A stretch of DNA of 34,328 nucleotides from Clostridia bacterium (GTDB lineage: Bacteria > Bacillota > Clostridia > UMGS1840), in contig JAGAKI010000062.1 in NCBI GenBank assembly GCA_017625695.1, positions 1 to 34,328 on the forward strand, read 5' to 3'. The position numbers were made by a program, and so were the translations under genes. The notes under the pieces are model-generated. The model saw nothing but the letters and a program-made list of their open reading frames with translations, did not search any database and was not told where the DNA came from. Positions 21,824 to 27,899 of this stretch are shown here, piece by piece (the first letter of the stretch is position 1; each line of letters starts with the position of its first letter).

Positions 21824-21871
21824 ATCATAAAATGGTTTATGTTTCTTTCAGTATATCATACATTTTATGAT
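21824..21871 (+). repeat. 11-bp inverted repeat in the early leader
   Basis: ATCATAAAATG and CATTTTATGAT are perfect arms 26 bases apart, between the early promoter and the Cro-like gene. It may fold in RNA or be a binding site for the Cro-like protein. There is no T-run, so it is not a terminator. Confidence 0.6.
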
Positions 21872-21903
21872 AAATCAATACACATTTTTTTAGGAGGTGT
21901 ACT

Positions 21904-22113
21904 ATGGATATTAAGGTAAGGCTCTTGATTCTTGGAAAAAAGCAGGTAGACCTTTTGGGAGAGATTCAGAAACGTGGTTTTCCGAAGCTTTCCTTCAGTC
22001 AGTTTTCCCGATATGTGAACAAACGTGAGATTTCTCCCCAGGGAAACAAGGTTCTGGATCTTTCCGACGCGATTCTGGAAGAATGGGAATCAAAGGCAAT
22101 TTTTACCGAATAG
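21904..22113 (+). CDS. Cro-like small regulator
   Basis: A 69-residue helix-turn-helix-type protein (KVRLLILGKKQVDLLGEIQK; LSFSQFSRYVNKREISPQGN). It matches a short Cro/XRE-like type common as the first early gene of Firmicutes phages. AGGAGGTG is 5 bases before ATG, a very strong site. It is the first gene behind the operator-bearing promoter and likely turns down the repressor or the early promoter. The inverted repeat in its own leader is a possible target (inference). Confidence 0.75.
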   Translation: MDIKVRLLILGKKQVDLLGEIQKRGFPKLSFSQFSRYVNKREISPQGNKVLDLSDAILEEWESKAIFTE

Positions 22114-22170
22114 GGTATCATTCGGACAAGCAGGTGTTACATAGGATAGAACAGAAAGGAGAAAATAGGT

Positions 22171-22446
22171 ATGACAGCAAGTGAAAAGTATAAGGATTTA
22201 ATGGCGCAGGTATCGCCGCTGTCCTCACTTACAGCAGAGGATTATGTGCGTGCGGGGGTTGATTTGGATCATGCGGATGTTTTGTACAGTGGTCCCGGAG
22301 AATATGCCCGTTGTGTCACAATTATGGCACCGAATAATCTTTCACCGGAAGAAATTCAGCGCCGTAAGGATGAAACCATGAGGATTGTTAACATGATGCA
22401 TCAACACAATTTAGCACGCAGGGCGTACCCGTTTCAGCAGCAGTAG
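22171..22446 (+). CDS. Early phage protein of unknown function
   Basis: A 91-residue soluble protein (MTASEKYKDLMAQVSPLSSL, then AEDYVRAGVDLDHADVLYSG) with a helical C-terminal half (SPEEIQRRKDETMRIVNMMH) and Gln/Arg-rich end. AGAAAGGAG precedes the ATG. I do not recognise the family. It has no membrane helix and no Cys cluster. It is second in the early operon and ends just before the GC-rich structured element at 22471. Confidence 0.7.
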   Translation: MTASEKYKDLMAQVSPLSSLTAEDYVRAGVDLDHADVLYSGPGEYARCVTIMAPNNLSPEEIQRRKDETMRIVNMMHQHNLARRAYPFQQQ

Positions 22447-22470
22447 TTTAAATTAAAAAAATGTCTTTCT

Positions 22471-22573
22471 TTTGCGGAGTGGGGGACAATCTGCCGCGGA
22501 GCGGGGTGAGGGCCGTTCCGCACCGAAGTATTCTTCCCTCTTCGGGAGTGTGGGTTGTTTCCCGCTCCGCAAA
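22471..22573 (+). ncRNA. Predicted three-way-junction RNA element in the early operon
   Basis: A GC-rich block in AT-rich surroundings. The closing stem joins 22471-22490 with 22554-22573: 20 consecutive pairs if G-U is allowed (16 Watson-Crick, 4 G-U). Inside are stem 2, GCGGAgCGG with CCGtTCCGC (22496-22504 / 22513-22521), and stem 3, CCGAAG with CTTCGG (22523-22528 / 22540-22545). The four wobble pairs form only in plus-strand RNA; minus-strand RNA would have A-C mismatches. The element ends 12 bases before the ribosome site of the next gene. Confidence 0.6.
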
Positions 22574-22600
22574 GGGCGGACAAGCAGGAGGTATTTATCT

Positions 22601-22768
22601 ATGTCAACAAAAGTAATTACATTGGAAAATGTAAGGGTTACATATGGTATCAAAAAACAAAAGCTTCACCGGGATCTTCTGGAAGGGTTGAAGCTGATAG
22701 TCGGGACAGGCTGTTTATTCTTTGGCATTATGGTGTTTTGGATGATTGCTTATGCGTTAGGTGGCTGA
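22601..22768 (+). CDS. 55-residue protein with C-terminal membrane helix
   Basis: A polar, basic N-terminal part (STKVITLENVRVTYGIKKQK) and a C-terminal membrane span (LIVGTGCLFFGIMVFWMIAY ALGG in outline). ATG 22601 has CAGGAGG 9 bases upstream. Reading further upstream would translate the GC-rich structured element and is rejected. It lies immediately after that element, so its expression may depend on the RNA fold. Family unknown. Confidence 0.65.
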   Translation: MSTKVITLENVRVTYGIKKQKLHRDLLEGLKLIVGTGCLFFGIMVFWMIAYALGG

Positions 22769-22790
22769 TATGAAATTTTTATGTAAAAAA

Positions 22791-22851
22791 GAAAAAAGCC
22801 CGTATGCTCGGCAAAGCACACAGGCACACCCGATTGGGTGAAAAAAAACTC
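22791..22851 (-). ncRNA. Short leftward RNA gene, OOP-like in layout
   Basis: A complete transcription unit on the minus strand. A consensus promoter lies at 22858-22886, and the predicted start is near 22851. A small hairpin CACCC-AATC-GGGTG (22827-22840) follows. A terminator hairpin then joins GCCTGTGTGC with GCATACGGGC (22816-22825 / 22798-22807), which pairs perfectly (with two G-U) only in minus-strand RNA, followed by TTTTTTCTTTTTT. The RNA would be about 60 nt with no reading frame. It lies opposite to the early operon, like lambda OOP RNA. Confidence 0.7.
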
Positions 22852-22857
22852 AGTTAC

Positions 22858-22886
22858 AGTATAGCATACTAAATAAAATATGTCAA
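22858..22886 (-). promoter_or_regulatory. Promoter of the short leftward RNA
   Basis: On the minus strand TTGACA (22881-22886) and TATACT (22858-22863) are 17 bp apart. The -35 box sits within the leader of the rightward gene that starts at 22900. Confidence 0.75.
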
Positions 22887-22899
22887 GAGGTGAAATTGT

Positions 22900-23514
22900 A
22901 TGGTGAAGGAATATTCCTTCGGGGAGCAGGAGACAGAGTTTTCATTAGAAGCGAATAAAATGATTCCCGTGGAAAAAACACCGGAGTATGAAATGTCGAA
23001 GCGGAAAGTGCTTGAACTTTTGGAAAAAAACAAGGTGTTAACAGAAAATGATTTCTGGATTCTGAAAAAAGAAGCGAAAGACCATTCTGTTATCCGATAT
23101 CTTAACTTGGTGATTAAGCATACAGGATGTCTGAAGCTGAATGATAAGGCATCTGCAGCGCAAAAATTTGACCCGATGAGTGTTTCGCTGGATAAAAGCG
23201 GATATCGTGACAGTCTGGTATATACATACCGAAATCAGGAACAGGGGATTTTTGAAGTTGGGGAAGCCAGCCGGCGAAATTGTAAAAACGGATATCCGTA
23301 TGCAACTGCACTCAAGCGATTGTTTGACCGTGTAGTTCTTCGTATTGCAAAAATCAGTTTTGAATGCATCCATTCGGAATCGGAAGCAATGGAAGATGAA
23401 TTTGTGGAACTTCCGACCGATGAGAAAGCAAAAGACCATAGCGGGGAGTTCGAGTTTCCGTCAGCGGCGGATGCATTTAAACAGGTGACAGGCAATGAAA
23501 GTCAATGTTCATAA
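22900..23514 (+). CDS. Putative DNA recombination protein (single-strand-annealing-like)
   Basis: A 204-residue protein opening the DNA-metabolism cassette. N-terminal helices (KRKVLELLEKNKVLTENDFW) are followed by a mixed region with LNLVIKHTGCLKLNDKASAA, strands DSLVYTYRNQEQGIFEVGEA, then the helix NCKNGYPYATALKRLFDRVV. The last recalls the 'KnAvTDAlKRAlr' helix of Rad52-fold annealing proteins, and the gene lies beside NinB-like, HNH and SSB genes where an annealing protein is expected. That resemblance is weak and no established motif proves it. The acidic C-terminal tail (EDEFVELPTDEKAKDHSGEF) may bind partners. It overlaps the next gene by 20 bases. Confidence 0.4.
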   Translation: MVKEYSFGEQETEFSLEANKMIPVEKTPEYEMSKRKVLELLEKNKVLTENDFWILKKEAKDHSVIRYLNLVIKHTGCLKLNDKASAAQKFDPMSVSLDKSGYRDSLVYTYRNQEQGIFEVGEASRRNCKNGYPYATALKRLFDRVVLRIAKISFECIHSESEAMEDEFVELPTDEKAKDHSGEFEFPSAADAFKQVTGNESQCS

Positions 23515-24025
23515 ACCGACCTTTCGGATCAATCCGTTTGGGTTGTTGGAAATCGCTTTTCCCGTCTGCTACGAATACAGAAATGTGTTTGATGGTATCG
23601 AGTTTAACAAAGACGTTTATGAGCTGGATATCAAAAAACTACGAAAGCACCGTTCACTGGATGCAAACCGTTATTTTTGGGCGTTGGTTCGTGAGATTGC
23701 GCTTCTTCTTAGGACTTCGGAAGATGAAGTGTATTTAGGAATGTTGGAGCGATACGGTGTTTTTGAAATCTTTCCCATTGCACCGGAACCCGAAAAAATG
23801 GAATCCTTGAAACGAAAGTGGCGTTTAGTTGTGGATATGGGCGATTGCGAAGTCAACGAAACCAAGATGCGGAAAGTGAAATGCTTTTACGGCAGTAGTC
23901 AGTATGACACCGTAGAAATGGCACATCTGATTGACGGGACTATTTCCGAATGTCAACGACTTGGGATTCCCACTCTGCCGCCCGAGGAAGTGGAAAGGAT
24001 GGTGGAAGCTTGGGGAAAAGCATAG
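23495..24025 (+). CDS. NinB-like recombination protein
   Basis: A 176-residue protein with the pattern I associate with NinB-type proteins of Gram-positive phages: KKLRKHRSLDANRYFWALVR (about 45-64), then EVYLGMLERYGVFEIFPIAP, and the strong C-terminal hallmark CFYGSSQYDTVEMAHLIDGT followed by ECQRLGIPTLPPEEVERMVE. Lambda NinB binds single-stranded DNA and takes part in recombination. The ATG has AGGTGA about 7 bases upstream, inside the previous gene, so translation is coupled. The family name is from memory of the pattern and could not be checked here. Confidence 0.6.
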   Translation: MKVNVHKPTFRINPFGLLEIAFPVCYEYRNVFDGIEFNKDVYELDIKKLRKHRSLDANRYFWALVREIALLLRTSEDEVYLGMLERYGVFEIFPIAPEPEKMESLKRKWRLVVDMGDCEVNETKMRKVKCFYGSSQYDTVEMAHLIDGTISECQRLGIPTLPPEEVERMVEAWGKA

Positions 24026-24300
24026 TACAAACGGAAAAGGTTTGTTATATTACCGGTTCGCCGTTTGGACTGCATGAACATCATGTTTTCTACGGAAATG
24101 GACTTCGGAAAATATCGCAACAATATGGTCTGAAAGTCTGGCTTCGTGCCGATTGGCACAATGCTTCTGATTACGGAGTGCATTTTAACAAATCATTAGA
24201 TACCTGGTTAAAACAAAAGGTTCAGCGAATTGCTATGGAGCATTACGGCTGGACGGTAGAAGAATTTATTGAAAAAATAGGGAGGAATTATCTTGAATAA
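24010..24300 (+). CDS. HNH-type nuclease-like protein of the recombination cassette
   Basis: A 96-residue protein with CYITGSPFGLHEHHVFYGNG (Cys then His-His, an HNH-like start) and LRADWHNASDYGVHFNKSLD with further His residues. It resembles small phage nucleases near ninB genes (Ref/NinG-like group) by position and His pattern. One Cys of the usual zinc pairs is missing, so activity is uncertain. I chose TTG 24010 (GGTGG upstream). An ATG at 23950 lies deep in the NinB-like gene and adds unrelated residues. It overlaps SSB by 8 bases at its end. Confidence 0.6.
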   Translation: MGKSIVQTEKVCYITGSPFGLHEHHVFYGNGLRKISQQYGLKVWLRADWHNASDYGVHFNKSLDTWLKQKVQRIAMEHYGWTVEEFIEKIGRNYLE

Positions 24301-24658
24301 GGTTTGCTTGCTCGGGAGATTAACAAAGGACCCTGAGTATACTATGACTACAGCCGGGATAGCTGTAGCAACCTTTTCCATAGCGGTTCGCCGGGATGCG
24401 GAGAAAGCAGATTTTTTTGATATGGTAGCTTTTAAAGGGACTGCTGAACATATTCGTAAATGGTTCCGGAAAGGACAATTATGTGCCATTACCGGAAAGC
24501 TATCCCAGAGAGTCTGGGAAAAGGATGGGAAGAAGTATTCTAAAGTAGAAGTTATTGTAGAAGAAATTGATTTTGCGGGAAGTAAAGAGCCGGCAGAATC
24601 CGCATCATCTGACAGCGGTGAATTTATGGCTGTCGAAGATGGTCGACTGCCTTTTTAG
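24293..24658 (+). CDS. ssb: Single-stranded DNA-binding protein
   Basis: A 121-residue SSB. The OB-fold signature is clear: NKVCLLGRLTKDPEYTMTTA, GIAVATFSIAVRR, DFFDMVAFKGTAEHIRKWFR, KGQLCAITGKLSQRVWEKDG. The C-terminal tip DGRLPF is a variant of the DDDIPF/DDDLPF tip that recruits replication proteins. TTG start with GGAGG 7 bases upstream. It covers single-stranded DNA at replication and supports annealing-type recombination with its neighbours. Confidence 0.95.
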   Translation: MNKVCLLGRLTKDPEYTMTTAGIAVATFSIAVRRDAEKADFFDMVAFKGTAEHIRKWFRKGQLCAITGKLSQRVWEKDGKKYSKVEVIVEEIDFAGSKEPAESASSDSGEFMAVEDGRLPF

Positions 24659-24667
24659 GTGATTGCT

Positions 24668-25111
24668 ATGAGAAAAAATGAATGTATTCACGATTGGTTG
24701 GCAATCAAAAAAATGACATTGCATCAGTTGGCGGACTTGCTTGGTTCAAGTGCTGAAAATGTGTCTAAGAATCTTCGGCATCGGGAATTGGTGCAAGCAG
24801 AAAAGGACATTATTTATCAGGCGATAGCAACCGGGAAAAAACAGGAATTTCGGTTCTGGTGTGAATGCCGACGTTGCGGTGAAGTTTTTGAACGGGTAGC
24901 GAAAGAATATCTATGCCCGGCGTGTGCGAGGAAAGCAAATATCAAACGTGAGCCGATAAAACGGCTCAGAAAGCATCAACCTGAATTCACCATAAGTCAA
25001 ATGGCAATTGCTGCACGAAAGCTGGGATTGTCTTACGGTGAATTGGTAGATAAAATGTCTCGTGGTCTGATTGACCGTGAGGTTGTTGAAAAAAAGATAA
25101 AGGAGAAATAA
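24668..25111 (+). CDS. HTH and zinc-ribbon phage protein
   Basis: A 147-residue protein in two parts. The first about 55 residues look like an XRE-type helix-turn-helix (HDWLAIKKMTLHQLADLLGS, then NVSKNLRHRELVQAEKDII). A zinc ribbon follows: CECRRCGEVF ... YLCPACARKA (two C-x2-C pairs), then a basic stretch and a C-terminal helical segment (ISQMAIAARKLGLSYGELVD) that may be a second DNA-binding unit. The start at ATG 24668 follows AGGTGA; GTG 24659 is inside that site. Likely DNA-binding accessory to replication, given its place between SSB and the initiator; the specific role is unknown. Confidence 0.65.
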   Translation: MRKNECIHDWLAIKKMTLHQLADLLGSSAENVSKNLRHRELVQAEKDIIYQAIATGKKQEFRFWCECRRCGEVFERVAKEYLCPACARKANIKREPIKRLRKHQPEFTISQMAIAARKLGLSYGELVDKMSRGLIDREVVEKKIKEK

Positions 25112-25112
25112 T

Positions 25113-26012
25113 ATGGCTCGTCCTATTACCAAAGGACTTGCTTACTTTCCTTTTGATACAGATTTCTTTTCTGACCGGAAGATAAAAAGTCTCCGGGGAA
25201 AATATGGCGCAGATGGTATTGTAGTTTATTTATACATACTGACCGAAATATACAAGGAAAACGGCTATTATTTAAAGATTGATGGAGATTTTTATTTGGT
25301 AGCTTCCAATGACCTTAATATGAGCGCCGATAAAATAGAGCAGATAGTAGTATTCTTATGCGAGCGGTCGATGCTGGACAAGCAGCTTCTCGTGTCGGAC
25401 GATGTGCTGACTGCTCACAGTATACAGCGTCGATATCAGAAAGCGGTTTCTGAAAGAGGACAGAAACGCATTATTGAGGTTGACCGAAAAATATGGGTTC
25501 TGAAAGAAAATGAGACGGAACCTTTTATTAAGTGTACCTTGTTTTTGGATTCTTCCGAGAAAAACCCGAGTTATTCCGAGAAAAACCCGAGTTATTCCGA
25601 GAAAAACCCGCCTAAAGAAAATAAAAGAAAAGAAAATAAAAGTAAAGTAAGTAAGAAAGAAAGTGAGAGTGCACTTTCCTTCGACTCTATGATTGATAAT
25701 TACACCCAAAATGAAGAATTGCGTTTCGTACTGAAAGAGCATTTGAAAACGAGGAAAGCAAAGACTAAAGCAGCACTTACCAATTATGCGATTGAACTCA
25801 GTTTTAAAACTTTGGATAAGTTATCTAACAGCGATGATGGAAAAATTCGCATTGTAAAAAAATCTATTGAGCGTGGTTGGATAGGATTCTTTCCCGAGAA
25901 GAAAGACAATACACCAACCAAGGCAGGTCCGCTTAACAATTTTCATCAGGATATACCTGACTTTGACGCCATCACAAAAAACATCATAGAAAGGCAGATG
26001 AGTGATGGGTAA
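25113..26012 (+). CDS. Replication initiator, Lin1244/Lin1753-like (DUF4373) protein
   Basis: A 299-residue replisome organiser. Its N-terminal domain is characteristic: KGLAYFPFDTDFFSDRKIKS, GIVVYLYILTEIYKENGYYL, then VLTAHSIQRRYQKAVSERG, a winged-helix domain that binds origin DNA. A low-complexity linker holds three repeats (SEKNPSY units) encoded by 21-bp iterons, then a Lys/Glu-rich run. The C-terminal domain (about 190-270) has DnaD-like helices (LKEHLKTRKAKTKAALTNYA; VKKSIERGWIGFFPE). No helicase loader gene follows, so host loading proteins are probably used. AAGGAG precedes the ATG. Confidence 0.82.
   Translation: MARPITKGLAYFPFDTDFFSDRKIKSLRGKYGADGIVVYLYILTEIYKENGYYLKIDGDFYLVASNDLNMSADKIEQIVVFLCERSMLDKQLLVSDDVLTAHSIQRRYQKAVSERGQKRIIEVDRKIWVLKENETEPFIKCTLFLDSSEKNPSYSEKNPSYSEKNPPKENKRKENKSKVSKKESESALSFDSMIDNYTQNEELRFVLKEHLKTRKAKTKAALTNYAIELSFKTLDKLSNSDDGKIRIVKKSIERGWIGFFPEKKDNTPTKAGPLNNFHQDIPDFDAITKNIIERQMSDG
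25553..25610 (+). repeat. 21-bp iterons in the initiator gene, candidate replication origin
   Basis: Two full 21-bp units (25553-25573, 25574-25594) and a third of 16 bp (25595-25610) are identical and directly repeated. Each contains TTCCGAGAAAAACCCG. They are followed by about 60 bp of A-rich purine sequence on the plus strand, suited to melting. Iterons inside the initiator gene next to an AT-rich tract are the classical phage origin design. Confidence 0.65.
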
Positions 26013-26196
26013 ATTGGGAATCAATCAACGGTGTGGCAGCTGTAAGCGGGAATATCATTATATTATTAAATGCCCTGCAACCAAAAATAGATATGTGTGT
26101 CGTAGCTGTTGTATTAAGAATTGTCATTTTGCAGAGTTGGCAACAGAACCGTTGAACGGTGTGAAATGTACATATGAAGAGGAATGTAATATTTAA
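26005..26196 (+). CDS. Cys-rich putative zinc-binding protein
   Basis: A 63-residue protein with many cysteines: RCGSCKREYHYIIKC, RYVCRSCCIKNCHF and VKCTYEEEC. The pairs suggest one or two zinc knuckles. The ATG at 26005 overlaps the end of the initiator gene by 8 bases; an adjacent in-frame GTG at 26002 is also possible. I do not recognise the family. The position in the early operon suggests a nucleic-acid or host-protein binding role, which is only inference. Confidence 0.65.
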   Translation: MGKLGINQRCGSCKREYHYIIKCPATKNRYVCRSCCIKNCHFAELATEPLNGVKCTYEEECNI

Positions 26197-26211
26197 GAAA
26201 AGAGGGAGACT

Positions 26212-26676
26212 ATGAAAGAATTAAAAGACCGTCTCACCATCAAAGAAAAAGATGGCAAAATCAAGGTTTGTGGTATGGACGAGACGAACGAATTAGAGAA
26301 AATTACTGCCTGCGTGCAGAAATTATATGAATATGAAGATTTAGGGTTTTCGCCTGCAGATATCGAGTTGTTGTTAAAACTCTATGATGGTATGGTAGAA
26401 CGCCAGGATAAACTTCTGGCCACGATTGAGAGATATACACATTCCAATAAGCTGTTGGAAAAGGAATTACAAGATTACCGGAATAGTAAAGCTTCCTGGA
26501 TAGATGTAACGGAGAAACTTCCTGACGAGAATGTGAGGTGTCTGGTATGCTGCCAAACGCAAAAAGGGTTCCGCTCTCATAATCTTGCCTATTATGCTGA
26601 CGGACATTGGCACGGTACCGGTTCTATGAGTGGTGTCACCCATTGGAGAGAACTGCCGATTTTACCGATTGAATAA
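26212..26676 (+). CDS. DUF551-containing phage protein
   Basis: A 154-residue protein whose C-terminal about 60 residues match DUF551: SWIDVTEKLPDENVRCLVCC, then AYYADGHWHGTGSMSGVTHW and RELPILP. The N-terminal part (LKDRLTIKEKDGKIKVCGMD; ITACVQKLYEYEDLGFSPAD) plus a short coiled coil is the usual clostridial phage extension ahead of this domain. GAGGGAG 4-5 bases before ATG. The function of DUF551 proteins is unknown; they are common cargo of the accessory part of early operons. Confidence 0.82.
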   Translation: MKELKDRLTIKEKDGKIKVCGMDETNELEKITACVQKLYEYEDLGFSPADIELLLKLYDGMVERQDKLLATIERYTHSNKLLEKELQDYRNSKASWIDVTEKLPDENVRCLVCCQTQKGFRSHNLAYYADGHWHGTGSMSGVTHWRELPILPIE

Positions 26677-26687
26677 GGAGTTATGAA

Positions 26688-27038
26688 ATGAAAGCAATTA
26701 TTATCACTGCAGATGGGAAAATTTCTCAATGCGATGTAGAAAAAAATGGGGAACCGTTGTATCAGCTGGTGCGTGATACCATTGATGGATTTATGGAGCA
26801 TATTTATTTTCCCGACTTTCCCGGTTTCATCGGAACGGTGGACGAAGAAGGAAAGCTGAAAAATAAGCTGGTGAATATTTTGGCCACACGATTGTATCGG
26901 AATCCGTTGGACTTTTTGATTGGTGATGTTATCATTCTGAAGTATGGTACTTACAAAGGTGATTCCGACATCGTGGGAATTCCTGATGAGGAAGCAAACA
27001 GACTGATGAATAAAATCCGAGAGGTGGTTTCTGGGTGA
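26688..27038 (+). CDS. DUF3846-like phage protein
   Basis: A 116-residue protein that fits DUF3846: an opening strand MKAIIITADGKISQCDVEKN, then LYQLVRDTIDGFMEHIYF, and the hallmark VDEEGKLKNKLVNILATRLY with NPLDFLIGDVIILKYG. This family is widespread in phages and plasmids; its function is unknown. AAGGAG precedes the ATG. The stop overlaps the start of the next membrane gene (GTGA). The C-terminal about 20 residues (PDEEANRLMNKIREV) are variable. Confidence 0.75.
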   Translation: MKAIIITADGKISQCDVEKNGEPLYQLVRDTIDGFMEHIYFPDFPGFIGTVDEEGKLKNKLVNILATRLYRNPLDFLIGDVIILKYGTYKGDSDIVGIPDEEANRLMNKIREVVSG

Positions 27039-27181
27039 AACCGGAACAGATATTACCAACCGTACTGATAGCCATTCAGCTATTGGCATCAGTGCCGTAT
27101 TTTGTGAAGAAAGATTATTTCAGTGCATTCTATTGGCTCTTTGCAGGGTTGTTGAATGTAACTGTTACTTTTAGGAGGTAA
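27035..27181 (+). CDS. 48-residue membrane protein
   Basis: Reads MKPEQILPTVLIAIQLLASV, then a short polar loop (KKDYFSAFYW) and a second hydrophobic segment (LFAGLLNVTVTF). Two short membrane helices in a hairpin. The type, with an opening KPEQILPTVLI and a closing TVTF, is familiar from clostridial phages. GTG start with GAGGTGG upstream; the start overlaps the previous stop by 4 bases. Its last codons contain the AGGAGG site of the next gene. Function unknown. Confidence 0.68.
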   Translation: MKPEQILPTVLIAIQLLASVPYFVKKDYFSAFYWLFAGLLNVTVTFRR

Positions 27182-27183
27182 AT

Positions 27184-27432
27184 ATGAAAATATTAAAACG
27201 AAACAACAATGTGACAGAATCTATCAGCACAGCGGACCACAATCAGGATGAGTACCTTCCGAACTGTCAGGCAAGCTTTAATTCAGATGGTTGTGTCACT
27301 CTTCGCAATTATGACCGTTCTGATAGAAGCAAGGATGAAATCATCATTCTGTCTACATCGGAAACGGAAGCACTCTTTGAATTATTCAGCAGAATCAGCC
27401 TGAAACTGAAAAATCATACTTTACCGTTTTAA
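27184..27432 (+). CDS. Small phage protein of unknown function
   Basis: An 82-residue soluble protein with a polar N-terminus (NNNVTESISTADHNQDEYLP), a strand region DGCVTLRNYDRSDRSKDEII, and a C-terminal helix (SETEALFELFSRISLKLKNH). AGGAGG lies 4 bases before ATG. No family recognised. The strand-then-helix layout with a terminal hydrophobic TLPF resembles small accessory proteins of this operon type. Confidence 0.65.
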   Translation: MKILKRNNNVTESISTADHNQDEYLPNCQASFNSDGCVTLRNYDRSDRSKDEIIILSTSETEALFELFSRISLKLKNHTLPF

Positions 27433-27450
27433 GAGGGGGCAGAAGAATGA

Positions 27451-27762
27451 TTGAGATTAAATGCTCATTTAAGCGACAAGGAAATTATGGATTATCTTGG
27501 CAACGGAAAACAAGGGTGGGGTTGGCACATATCCGACCTTGTAATCTATGACAAGCCGAAAGAGTTGAGTGAGTTTTTTATATATTGTGGAGATAACCCA
27601 ACAAAGTGCGAGGGGTGTGAGGCGCATTATTATAGCAATACCGAATGTGGCAAAGAAGATTATTGTTGTTCGGTTATAGAAGGACATAGACCGCTAAAAA
27701 GACCACCACAGAGTTGGTGCTATGCTGACCACCCAACCGATGAAGGCGGTGGCGAGGAATGA
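27451..27762 (+). CDS. Truncated ASCH-family-like protein (C-terminal part only)
   Basis: A 103-residue frame that matches the C-terminal half of longer phage ASCH-domain proteins: LSDKEIMDYLGNGKQGWGWH followed by ISDLVIYDKPKELSEF, a variable Cys-rich segment (CEGCEAHYY ... CGKEDYCC), and RPPQSWCYADHP. The usual N-terminal half with the nucleic-acid-binding ASCH core is absent. The start is unclear: TTG 27451 is in frame, but the strong site (GAGGGGGC) better serves ATG 27448, which opens MIEIKCS in another frame and stops after 34 codons. This looks like a deletion junction joining the start of one gene to the end of another. It may be a remnant or a surviving short protein. Confidence 0.5.
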   Translation: MRLNAHLSDKEIMDYLGNGKQGWGWHISDLVIYDKPKELSEFFIYCGDNPTKCEGCEAHYYSNTECGKEDYCCSVIEGHRPLKRPPQSWCYADHPTDEGGGEE

Positions 27763-27893
27763 TTGAGTGTATATTGAGTTGGATAATGTTATTTATGGGA
27801 ATTGTAACAACCAACGCAAATTATTTTATCGCAAGCGGTGTGTTTGCGGTTGCTTCACACCTTTATCGAATGAGGAAAGGCGGTGAGGGGTGA
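27759..27893 (+). CDS. 44-residue membrane protein
   Basis: Reads MIECILSWIMLFMGIVTTNA then NYFIASGVFAVASHLYRMRK. Two short hydrophobic helices with the turn N-x-N-Y-F-I-A-S-G typical of small phage membrane proteins, and a basic end. ATG overlaps the previous stop by 4 bases (ATGA), with GGCGAGGA just upstream. It was probably left out of simple gene calls for its size. Function unknown. Confidence 0.65.
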   Translation: MIECILSWIMLFMGIVTTNANYFIASGVFAVASHLYRMRKGGEG

Positions 27894-27899
27894 TACCAA

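Noticed and set aside
21688-21870. 60-codon rightward frame
   Set aside because: It runs through the terminator, both operators and the early promoter, and has no ribosome site.
22453-22653. 66-codon leftward frame, and the rightward extension of the 22601 gene, over the GC-rich block
   Set aside because: Both come from the structured GC-rich element; Arg/Pro/Gly-rich translation, no ribosome site.
22770-22841. 23-codon rightward frame after the 55-residue gene
   Set aside because: It is fully covered by the leftward small RNA and its terminator stem; composition and ribosome site are poor.
22827-22848. Rightward terminator at CACCC-GATT-GGGTG
   Set aside because: On the plus strand the stem is followed by A, not T. 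It is better explained as a hairpin of the leftward RNA.
25553-25610. Possible CRISPR array
   Set aside because: The repeats are directly adjacent without spacers and lie within a coding frame; they are iterons.
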